Shown: positions 1-6,045 of the stretch, piece after piece | How positions within the stretch are numbered: position 1 is the first letter of the stretch | How the letters are laid out: each line of letters starts with the position of its first letter | Assembly (NCBI GenBank): GCA_902783705.1 | Contig: CACZSA010000083.1 | Coordinates: 1 to 6,149 of the forward strand | Origin: an uncultured Ruminococcus sp. | GTDB taxonomy: Bacteria > Bacillota > Clostridia > Oscillospirales > CAG-272 | Direction: 5' to 3' | DNA: 6,149 nucleotides | The notes under the pieces: model-generated | Told to the model about the DNA's origin: nothing | What the model saw: the letters and a program-made list of their open reading frames with translations, nothing else | Database searches by the model: none | Position numbers and translations under genes: made by a program

Positions 1-555
1 CTTGTCCATCCCCGGCGCCCAGTACCACGGGCAGTGCCAGTCGGGCTTGGAGAAGTAGGCGGCGATGGCGATCCCGCGCGCGCGGAAAGCGTCGAACACA
101 TTCTTCGCGATGTTCGCGTACTTGTGCGTGTGGAACGGGCAGTCGGGCGAGGTGGTCTTGTAGTCGGTGTACTGCGAATCGAAGAGGCAGAAGCCGTCGT
201 GGTGCTTCGTCGTGAAGATGAAGTAGCGGAAGCCGTTCCGCGCGGCGACGTCGGCCCACACCTCGGGGCGCAGGCGGGCGGGATAGAAGCACTTGTTGAG
301 GTTCCGGTACTGCTCCTTGAAGACCTCGGGATCCTTTTCCCAGTCGATCTCGTTCCGTCCCCATTCGGCGTCCGCGTCGACGAGGGGCCACGATTCGCAG
401 ATCCCGAGCGTCGAATAGATGCCGAAATGCATCATCAGCGCGAGCTTCTGGTCCTGGAACCACTCGAGCCGTTCCCGGATGCGGGGATCCTCGGGCACCA
501 CATATTCGTCCTCGCGGCTGCAGCCGTGCATGCCTTTGATGATTGCGTCTGCCAT
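1..555 (-). CDS. Alpha-L-fucosidase, GH29-like (5' part; 3' end beyond left edge)
   Basis: This is the N-terminal 185 codons of a gene that continues past the left edge; it has no stop in the window. I recognise it as a glycoside hydrolase family 29 alpha-L-fucosidase, which removes terminal fucose from glycans by a retaining mechanism. Visible hallmarks are MMHFGIYS at residues 41-48, whose His is the family's fucose-contacting His near the first barrel strand; FTTKHHDGFCLFDS at 114-127, with the paired active-site His at 118-119; and YFSKPDWH at 167-174. The catalytic Asp nucleophile and acid/base lie further on and are not in the window, so activity cannot be judged. No signal peptide is visible (start MADAIIKGMHG), suggesting a cytoplasmic enzyme acting on imported oligosaccharides. 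The start is fixed by AGGAGG five nt upstream. It begins only 23 nt after the epsilon gene on the same strand, with no terminator between them. Confidence 0.88.
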   Translation of the reverse strand, partial: MADAIIKGMHGCSREDEYVVPEDPRIRERLEWFQDQKLALMMHFGIYSTLGICESWPLVDADAEWGRNEIDWEKDPEVFKEQYRNLNKCFYPARLRPEVWADVAARNGFRYFIFTTKHHDGFCLFDSQYTDYKTTSPDCPFHTHKYANIAKNVFDAFRARGIAIAAYFSKPDWHCPWYWAPGMDK

Positions 556-560
556 ATTGT

Positions 561-566
561 CCTCCT
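561..566 (-). promoter_or_regulatory. Ribosome binding site of the fucosidase gene
   Basis: A perfect AGGAGG lies five nt before the ATG at 555. It sits in the 23-nt gap after the epsilon stop codon. That gap (556-578) has no hairpin and no T-run, so transcription from the ATP synthase operon should read into the fucosidase gene unless a promoter hides inside atpC. Confidence 0.8.
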
Positions 567-578
567 GAATGATGATGG

Positions 579-887
579 TTATGGGCGTTCTGGTTGTTCC
601 GGTCCGTCAAAGCGGTCCGTCATGATCGCGATCCGGTCCCCGCCGACCGACGCGAGCCCGCCGGACGTCTCGCAGGAGAAGATCTCCCGCCCGTCCCGAT
701 AGGCGCGCACCTTCCCGGGAGCGAGCGCCATGAGCGCGGGGATGTGCCCTCTTCGGATGCCGACGCTGCCGCCGACGGTCCGCCCGTCCCGGCTGTCCGA
801 GACGATGAGCCGCACGGAGTCGCACCGGACGGTGATCGGCTCGCGGTCGGGCGCGGATACGGTGAGGGTGACGGGCAAATCTGCCAT
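579..887 (-). CDS. atpC: ATP synthase epsilon subunit, short form without C-terminal helices
   Basis: This is the epsilon subunit of F1, part of the rotating central stalk that links gamma to the c-ring. The 102-residue product aligns by eye only to the N-terminal beta-sandwich of the family: a strand start (LPVTLTVSAPDREP, residues 4-17), a GSVGIRRGHIPALMALAPGKVRAY stretch (40-63) at the usual 'G.L..H.P....L.PG' position, and SGGLASVGGDRIAIMTD (75-91) at the usual 'GG...V..N.V.VL.D' position. After that only about 11 polar residues remain. The usual bacterial epsilon has 130-140 residues, with a C-terminal two-helix hairpin that inhibits ATP hydrolysis; here it is absent. The start lies one nt after the beta stop codon, behind GGGGAGG at 894-900. 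Assignment rests on position plus weak but consistent similarity. Epsilons lacking this hairpin are known in some other bacteria, so a functional short form is plausible. Confidence 0.85.
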   Translation of the reverse strand: MADLPVTLTVSAPDREPITVRCDSVRLIVSDSRDGRTVGGSVGIRRGHIPALMALAPGKVRAYRDGREIFSCETSGGLASVGGDRIAIMTDRFDGPEQPERP

Positions 888-888
888 C

Positions 889-2292
889 TCACGCCTCCCC
901 CTGCGTCCCAGCGGCGCGGCGCACGTCGTCGATGGTCCCCGCCATCAGAAACGCCTGCTCGGGGTACGCGTCGCATTCGCCGCCGAGGATCGCCTCGAAG
1001 CCCGCGATGGTGTCCGCCGTGTGCACGTATTTTCCCTCGATGCCGTTGAAGGTCTCCGCGACGTGGAACGGCTGGCTCATGAACCGCTGCACACGCCGGG
1101 CGATCCGGACCGTCTCCTTGTCCTCGGCGGAGAGCTCGTCCATGCCGAGGATCGCGATGATGTCCTGCAGCTCGTTGTACCGCTGGAGCACCCGCGTCAC
1201 CTCTCTTGCGCAGCGGTAGTGCCGCTCTCCGACGATGTCGGGCGCGAGCATGCGGGAGGCGGATTCGAGCGGGGAGACCGCCGGATAGATGCCGAGCTCC
1301 ACGATGCTGCGGGACAGAACCGTCGTCGCGTCGAGGTGGGAGAAGGTCGTCGCCGGAGCCGGGTCGGTCAGGTCGTCCGCCGGGACGTAGACCGCCTGCA
1401 CGGACGTGATCGAACCGTTTTTCGTCGAGACGATGCGCTCCTGCAGCTTGCCCATCTCCGAGGCGAGCGTCGGCTGATAGCCCACCGCCGAGGGCAGGCG
1501 TCCGAGCAGCGCGGAGACCTCTGAGCCGGCCTGCGAGAAGCGGAAGATGTTGTCGATGAAGAGGAGCACGTCCTTGTGCGCGTGCTCGCGGAAATACTCC
1601 GCCATGGTGAGTCCGGCGAGCGGGACGCGCAGTCTCGCCCCCGCCGTCTCGTTCATCTGTCCGAATACGAGCGCGGTCTTCGAGAGCACCCCGGACTGCT
1701 TCATCTCGTTCCAGAGGTCGTTCCCCTCGCGCGAACGCTCTCCGACGCCCGCGAAGACGGAATAGCCGTCGTGCTCGAAGGCGATGTTCCGGATCAGCTC
1801 CATGATGAGCACGGTCTTTCCGACGCCCGCGCCGCCGAAGAGGCCGATCTTGCCGCCCCGCGCGTACGGCGTCATGAGATCGATGACCTTGATCCCCGTC
1901 TCGAGGATCTCGTTCGCCGTCACGATGTCGGTGAAGCGCGGCGCGCGGTGATGGATGGGCCAGCGCTCGTCGGCCTCGATCTTCCCCGCCCGGTCGATGG
2001 GATCGCCCATCACGTTGGTCATGCGCCCGAGAGTGCCCGCCCCCACCGGAACGGAGATCGGCGCGCCCGTGTCGACGGCCTTCATGCCCCGGGAGAGGCC
2101 GTCCGTCGGCTGCATGGCGATGCACCGGACCTCGTGCTGGTTCAGGTGCTGAAGGACCTCGAGGGTGAACACGCCGCCCTCTCTGGGGATCTCCACGGCA
2201 TGGAAAATATCGGGCAGATCGAGGCTGTCGAACAGCACGTCCACCACCGGCCCGTTGATGCGGGTGATGATGCCTTCCTGGTCTTTAAGCAT
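889..2292 (-). CDS. atpD: ATP synthase beta subunit (catalytic)
   Basis: This is the catalytic subunit of F1; three copies alternate with alpha and make ATP from ADP and phosphate. The 467-residue product is full length for the family. It shows the N-terminal beta-barrel (GIITRINGPVVDV, residues 7-19), Walker A GGAGVGKT (153-160), the GERSREGNDL segment with catalytic Glu185 and Arg186, Walker B LLFIDNIFRF (243-252, Asp247), the VPADDLTDPAPATTF loop (303-317) and the DELSAED lever motif (385-391) that touches gamma. Nothing essential is missing. The ATG overlaps the end of atpG by 8 nt (ATGCTTAA) and is preceded by AGGAGG at 2301-2306, so translation is coupled to gamma. atpC starts 1 nt after its stop. 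An alternative frame across this gene is open for about 500 codons but is Arg/Gly-rich and is only a GC-driven shadow. Confidence 0.99.
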   Translation of the reverse strand: MLKDQEGIITRINGPVVDVLFDSLDLPDIFHAVEIPREGGVFTLEVLQHLNQHEVRCIAMQPTDGLSRGMKAVDTGAPISVPVGAGTLGRMTNVMGDPIDRAGKIEADERWPIHHRAPRFTDIVTANEILETGIKVIDLMTPYARGGKIGLFGGAGVGKTVLIMELIRNIAFEHDGYSVFAGVGERSREGNDLWNEMKQSGVLSKTALVFGQMNETAGARLRVPLAGLTMAEYFREHAHKDVLLFIDNIFRFSQAGSEVSALLGRLPSAVGYQPTLASEMGKLQERIVSTKNGSITSVQAVYVPADDLTDPAPATTFSHLDATTVLSRSIVELGIYPAVSPLESASRMLAPDIVGERHYRCAREVTRVLQRYNELQDIIAILGMDELSAEDKETVRIARRVQRFMSQPFHVAETFNGIEGKYVHTADTIAGFEAILGGECDAYPEQAFLMAGTIDDVRRAAGTQGEA

Positions 2293-3145
2293 GGTTCTCT
2301 CCTCCTCTCCCGCTTCCTCCGTCCCTGCCGCGAAGGTTGCCGCCGGACGTTTCGATCACGCTCGACGTCACCTCGCTCTGGCGGAGGCGGCTGATGTCGG
2401 CAGATAACTCCGCCGTCGACGCTTCCGCGTTGTCGTAGGCCGACCGCATCGTGACGAGCGTCGCGGCCTGGCTCCCGGCGCCCGCTTCGAGCACGCGGGC
2501 ATAGAAATCCGCCCCGACGCACGCCTGTGCCGCCTCGCGCAGCACAGTGTCCCGGTCGGGCAGAAAGAGCGCGTCCGACGCATCCCCCCCGCCGCCCGAG
2601 GACTTCATCGGCAGGAGCCCGAACCGGTCCGGGACCTGCGTAAGCATGTTGACGAAGCGCTGCCAGAGGATCGTGACGGACGAGATCTCCCCGTCCCGGA
2701 GCAGTCCCGCCGCCTCGTCGAGGATCGCGCGGGCGTCCTCATACCGGGTCGAGAGGGCAAACTCGCGCAGCCCGATCCCGCGCTCCCGGAAATGCGCCGC
2801 CGCGTGACGTCCCGCGACAAAGAGGCGGAAATCGCCCGCTTCGCCGAGGATCGCGTCGGCATAGTCGTATAAATTGAAATTGTACCCGCCGGACAGCCCC
2901 CGGTCCGCGCCGAGGACGATGAAGCAGGGGGGAGCGGACGGATCCTTCACGGGATACGCCTCCCCGAGCGCGCCGCCGAAGCGTTCCCGCATCGCGCCGC
3001 AGGCCTCGGCGTAGGGAGCGAAGCGGGTCAGGGCGGCGTTGAACCGGGCGTATCCCGCCGCAGCCGCCGTTTTCATCGCGCCCGCCATCTGTCCGGTCAT
3101 GCGGACGCTGTCGAGCCGTTTGCGCAGTTCGCGGAGCGAGGCCAT
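2285..3145 (-). CDS. atpG: ATP synthase gamma subunit
   Basis: This is the rotor shaft of F1: a long N- and C-terminal coiled coil that turns inside the alpha3beta3 ring. The 286-residue product has the usual length. Diagnostic segments are the N-terminal helix LRELRKRLDSVRMTGQMAGA (residues 4-23) followed by MKTAAAA, the Rossmann-like core motif GADRGLSGGYNFNL (79-92, matching the family's DRGLCGGFN), and the C-terminal helix with MRSAYDNAEAST (233-244) and SRLRQSEVT (252-260). Compared with typical gammas the C-terminus carries an extra Gly/Arg-rich tail of about 17 residues (270-286), whose DNA doubles as the atpD ribosome binding site. The ATG overlaps the preceding stop as TGATG, and GGAGG at 3153-3157 lies 7 nt upstream, so gamma is translationally coupled to the fused alpha gene. 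Confidence 0.97.
   Translation of the reverse strand: MASLRELRKRLDSVRMTGQMAGAMKTAAAAGYARFNAALTRFAPYAEACGAMRERFGGALGEAYPVKDPSAPPCFIVLGADRGLSGGYNFNLYDYADAILGEAGDFRLFVAGRHAAAHFRERGIGLREFALSTRYEDARAILDEAAGLLRDGEISSVTILWQRFVNMLTQVPDRFGLLPMKSSGGGGDASDALFLPDRDTVLREAAQACVGADFYARVLEAGAGSQAATLVTMRSAYDNAEASTAELSADISRLRQSEVTSSVIETSGGNLRGRDGGSGRGGENHA
2301..2306 (-). promoter_or_regulatory. Ribosome binding site of atpD, inside the end of atpG
   Basis: AGGAGG lies 8 nt before the atpD ATG at 2292, inside the last codons of atpG. The purine-rich run that forms this site also encodes the Gly/Arg-rich tail of gamma, so one stretch serves both purposes. Confidence 0.75.
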
Positions 3146-5382
3146 CAGGCGGCCTCCGTTTCCCCTGCTTCACTCAGGCATTCCTCGAGCGCGGCCCGGA
3201 GATCCCCGCGCTCCTCGTTCGAGAGCTTTCCGCCGGCGAGGAGCCATGCGGTCTCACGCGGATGCTTCGCTTCCAGCCGCTCGGCGAGCTTCTCCCCGAA
3301 GTCCTCCATATCCTCGACGGCAACCCCGTCCGCAAGTCCTTCGGAGACCGCGAAGATCAGGAGCGCCTGCTTCCAGTCGGGGAGCGGATCGAACCGACGC
3401 TGCCGGAGCGCCGCCATCATCCGCCGTCCGGATTCGAGGACCCGCCTCGTCGCTGCGTCCACGTCGGAGCCGAACTGCGTGAAGCCCGCGAGCTCGCGGT
3501 ACTGCGCCAGATCCATGCGGAGGCGCGAGGAGACCTGCTTCATGAGCTTGGTCTGTGCCGCGCTGCCCACGCGGGACACGGACAGGCCGACGTTGACCGC
3601 CGGACGCTGGCCCTCGTTGAAGAGGTCGGCGTCGAGGAAGATCTGCCCGTCGGTGATGGAGATGACGTTGGTCGGGATATAGGCGGAAATGTCGCCCGCC
3701 TGCGTTTCGATGATCGGAAGCGCGGTCACGGAGCCGCCGCCGTTCTCGGGGGACAGCTGCGCGGCGCGCTCAAGAAGCCGGGCATGGAGATAGAACACGT
3801 CGCCCGGATACGCCTCTCTCCCGGACGGACGCCCGAGGAGGAGCGAGAGCTCGCGGTAGGCCACGGCGTGCTTCGAGAGGTCGTCGTACACGATCAGGGC
3901 GTCGCGTCCCTCGTGCATGAAGTATTCCGCCATCGCGGCTCCGGCGAAGGGCGCGATGTACTGGAACGACGCCGAGGCGGACGCGGGCGCGCAGACGATG
4001 GTGGTGTAGTCCATCGCGCCGTATTTCGTCAGGCGGTCGCGGATCTCCATGACGGTCGAATCCTTCTGTCCGATCGCCACGTAGATGCATACGGTCCCGG
4101 TCCCCTTCTGGTTGATGATCGCGTCGACGGCGATCGAGGTCTTGCCGGTCTGCCGGTCGCCGATGATGAGCTCGCGCTGGCCCTTTCCGATCGGGACGAG
4201 GGCGTCGATCGCGCGGATCCCGGTGTGCATCGGACGGGAGACGGCGGCGCGGTCCGGAATGGAGGGCGCGGGACATTCGATGGGACGGCGTTCGGAGGCG
4301 AAGATCCGCCCCTTGCCGTCGAGGGCAGCCCCGAGGGGATCGACTACGCGCCCGAGGAGGCTCTCGCCCACGGGGACGCTCGCGATCTGCCCGACCCGGC
4401 GCACCTTCGTGCCGCTCTCCACGCGCTCGTAGCGTCCGTAGATCACGCAGCCGATGCGGTCCGACTCGATGTCGAGGACCATGCCGCGCTCGCCGCCTTC
4501 AAATTCCACAACCTCGCCATACATGATATCCGCGAGGCCGTCCATCCAGCAGATCCCGTCGGACACGCTCAGCACGCGCCCGAGCTGGAATTCGCTGATG
4601 CCCCCGTCCATCGAGGCGATCCCCTCGAAGAGATCGCGGATCAGGGCGTCGGCGTCCTCGTCCCCGCGCAGCTCCCGCCCCTCGAGATCTCGGCGGAGCT
4701 GATAGAGACGGTCGGCGACGGTGAAGTCATACACGGTGTCTCCCACGCGGAACCGGAACCCGCCGATGAGCGAGGGATCCTCCTTGACCCAGTAGGAGGG
4801 CTTGCCGCCGATCTCGGAGAGCATCGCCTCCGCCCGCGCGCCGATCGCGTCGACGATGGACTGCGGGAGAGGATGCGCCGAGGTGAGGGTGACGTAGAGC
4901 TGATCGTGGTGCCGCAGATACGCGACGTCGCCCGGCGTGATCTCCATCCGCCGGATGATCTCGGCGGCATAGTCCGCCTCCTTCGCGCGTATCGCGGACT
5001 GATACGGCTCCTCCGCCGTCAGCTCCGCCGCGCGCGCGACGATCCGGTCGATGAGGCGGGACCGCGCGTCCGCGAGCATCTCGCGCCGCAGACTGAGACT
5101 GGTGTCCTCCGTCCGCTTCTGAGAAGCAAGGACTTCGGCCTCCGCAGCGGCCCGGATCGCCTCCGCCTCGACCTTCGCGCTCTCCGGGACAATATCCGAA
5201 AAAGCCTCCGGGATCTCCGGGAGCGAAACGGTCCGCGAGGCGGTCTCCTCCGCTTCGTCGAGCGCCTTCCCGATCCGTTCGCGGCGTCCGCGGAAGATCG
5301 AGAGCACGGCTTTGCGTCCGAAGACGACGAGGATGGCGGCGAGGATCAGAAAATTGATGATCGAATATACAAAATGCAGCAT
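3145..5382 (-). CDS. atpA: Fused ATP synthase b-like stalk / delta C-terminal domain / alpha subunit
   Basis: One uninterrupted 745-codon frame sits where delta and alpha genes normally stand. Residues 1-23 form a membrane helix (VYSIINFLILAAILVVF) typical of the b subunit, followed by a charged helical stalk (24-120) broken by prolines at 55, 58 and 66. Residues about 160-235 match the C-terminal domain of delta, including EDPSLIGGFRFRVGDTVYDF (201-220) and RLYQLRRDLE. The six-helix N-terminal domain of delta is not recognisable. From about residue 243 onward there is a full alpha subunit of roughly 500 residues: SVSDGICWMDGLADIMYGE (272-290), Walker A GDRQTGKT (408-415), Walker B ALIVYDD (495-501), REAYPGDVFYLHARLLERAA (522-541) and SVSRVGSAAQ (601-610) with the Arg finger at 604. 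The start is 1 nt after the atpF stop (TGATATG) with no evident Shine-Dalgarno, so reinitiation is likely. The linker has no stop or ATG/GTG/TTG. A sequencing error could fuse frames, but no separate alpha start is present to restore. Confidence 0.93.
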   Translation of the reverse strand: MLHFVYSIINFLILAAILVVFGRKAVLSIFRGRRERIGKALDEAEETASRTVSLPEIPEAFSDIVPESAKVEAEAIRAAAEAEVLASQKRTEDTSLSLRREMLADARSRLIDRIVARAAELTAEEPYQSAIRAKEADYAAEIIRRMEITPGDVAYLRHHDQLYVTLTSAHPLPQSIVDAIGARAEAMLSEIGGKPSYWVKEDPSLIGGFRFRVGDTVYDFTVADRLYQLRRDLEGRELRGDEDADALIRDLFEGIASMDGGISEFQLGRVLSVSDGICWMDGLADIMYGEVVEFEGGERGMVLDIESDRIGCVIYGRYERVESGTKVRRVGQIASVPVGESLLGRVVDPLGAALDGKGRIFASERRPIECPAPSIPDRAAVSRPMHTGIRAIDALVPIGKGQRELIIGDRQTGKTSIAVDAIINQKGTGTVCIYVAIGQKDSTVMEIRDRLTKYGAMDYTTIVCAPASASASFQYIAPFAGAAMAEYFMHEGRDALIVYDDLSKHAVAYRELSLLLGRPSGREAYPGDVFYLHARLLERAAQLSPENGGGSVTALPIIETQAGDISAYIPTNVISITDGQIFLDADLFNEGQRPAVNVGLSVSRVGSAAQTKLMKQVSSRLRMDLAQYRELAGFTQFGSDVDAATRRVLESGRRMMAALRQRRFDPLPDWKQALLIFAVSEGLADGVAVEDMEDFGEKLAERLEAKHPRETAWLLAGGKLSNEERGDLRAALEECLSEAGETEAA
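4609..4626 (-). promoter_or_regulatory. Candidate internal translation start for free alpha
   Basis: Within the fused gene, GAGGGG (4621-4626) stands 9 nt before an in-frame ATG (Met258 of the fusion, codon 4611-4609). Starting here would give a 488-residue alpha subunit that lacks only the first short helix and keeps all nucleotide-binding parts. It is the first Met codon of the alpha portion. GC-rich DNA produces such matches by chance, so this is a hypothesis only. Confidence 0.25.
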
Positions 5383-5383
5383 A

Positions 5384-5803
5384 TCAAACGCCGGTCAGCG
5401 CGGAGAGATAGGCGCGGGCCAGCTCCTCCGTGCGCTTGTCAAGTTGTTGTGCGAGCGTCTCCGCCTCCGCCGAAAGCCCCGCGCGGCATTCCTCCACGGC
5501 ACGGGCTCCCTGTGCGGCGGCCTCGGCGATCTTTGCGTCTGCTTCCCGCCGGGCGGCGTCGACCGTCTCCCGCGCGAGGGCTTCCGTGTGCTCGGCCTCC
5601 CCGCGGCGGAACTGCCGAAGCGCCTCCTGTGCGTCCCGGAGCGCGCGCTCATCCGCTTCCCGCCGTTCGGCGGCGCGGCGGATCTTCTCCTCCCGGCGGT
5701 CCATGAAGGCGAGCATCGGGCGGAAGAGCAGGCGGTCGAGGATGACGATGAGCAGGCAGAAGCAGATCACGGTCCAGAGAACGACGGGCAGTTGAACCGT
5801 CAT
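5384..5803 (-). CDS. atpF: ATP synthase b subunit (peripheral stalk)
   Basis: This is a 139-residue stalk protein that anchors F1 to the membrane sector. Residues 5-27 form one transmembrane helix (LPVVLWTVICFCLLIVILDR and onward), followed by LFRPMLAFMDRREEKI (26-41), the family's 'F.P....D.R...I' signature. The rest is a nearly continuous charged, alanine-rich helix suited to a coiled coil (42-139), with no globular domain. It is somewhat shorter than the common 155-170 residues. The start at 5803 is chosen because AGGAGG (5810-5815) lies 6 nt upstream and the protein then begins directly before the membrane helix; the same frame is open further upstream, but only as an out-of-frame shadow of atpE. 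The gap to atpE is 11 nt and the gap to the fused gene is 1 nt. Because the next gene also starts with a b-type helix, this may be one half of a b/b' pair. Confidence 0.95.
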   Translation of the reverse strand: MTVQLPVVLWTVICFCLLIVILDRLLFRPMLAFMDRREEKIRRAAERREADERALRDAQEALRQFRRGEAEHTEALARETVDAARREADAKIAEAAAQGARAVEECRAGLSAEAETLAQQLDKRTEELARAYLSALTGV

Positions 5804-5814
5804 GACGCGCCTCC

Positions 5815-6045
5815 TCAGACCTTCGCGGCCAGAATGAACGCGATGAGCAGGCCGTAGATGGTCAGCGCCTCCATCAGGGACAGGGCGATGATGAGCGTGG
5901 AGCGGATGTCCTTCGCGGCGTCGGGCTGACGGGCGATGCTCTCCATGGCGGCCTTGGCGGCAAGTCCCTGACCGAGGGCCGGGAAGATGGTGCTCACCGC
6001 GATGGAGATGGCGGCGGCGAGAGCGATAATTGCGGAACGATCCAT
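5815..6045 (-). CDS. atpE: ATP synthase c subunit (rotor ring, proteolipid)
   Basis: This is the 76-residue hairpin that oligomerises into the ion-carrying c-ring. Helix 1 spans about residues 4-30, the polar loop is ESIARQPDAAKDIRS (35-49) with the conserved RQP at 39-41, and helix 2 is about 50-74. The ion-binding carboxylate is Glu59 in LMEALTIYGL (57-66), the form seen in cyanobacterial and chloroplast rings, with Gln26 (GQG) and Tyr64 also present. Ala60 and Leu61 replace the Ser-Thr that follow Glu in well-known sodium-binding rings, so I infer proton use. Helix 1 has lost several conserved glycines (T19, F21, A23). The start at 6045 is set by AGGAGGT at 6052-6058; an in-frame TTG at 6087 would add 14 polar residues and is less likely. 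Confidence 0.96.
   Translation of the reverse strand: MDRSAIIALAAAISIAVSTIFPALGQGLAAKAAMESIARQPDAAKDIRSTLIIALSLMEALTIYGLLIAFILAAKV

Noticed and set aside
556..578. A terminator between atpC and the fucosidase.
   Set aside because: The 23-nt gap contains only the ribosome binding site and an AT-rich spacer, with no inverted repeat or T-run.
34..702. A 222-codon plus-strand frame antisense to the fucosidase and the end of atpC.
   Set aside because: The opposite strand encodes clear GH29 motifs with a proper ribosome binding site; this frame has none.
620..2125. A 501-codon minus-strand frame across atpD and atpC.
   Set aside because: It is out of frame with two well-supported genes, low in complexity (Arg/Gly/His/Ala-rich), and crosses their boundary; it is a shadow frame.
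4640..4690. A hidden stop/start pair or frameshift that would separate delta from alpha.
   Set aside because: Reading the linker (LEGRELRGDEDADALIRDL) on the minus strand, I found no stop and no ATG, GTG or TTG with a ribosome binding site before Met258, so no single obvious error would recreate two ordinary genes.
3262..5706. An 814-codon open frame on the plus strand, antisense to the fused alpha gene and atpF.
   Set aside because: It mirrors highly conserved ATP synthase genes on the other strand, its translation is Arg/Gly/Asp/His-rich without recognisable motifs, and stop-free antisense frames are expected in GC-rich coding DNA.
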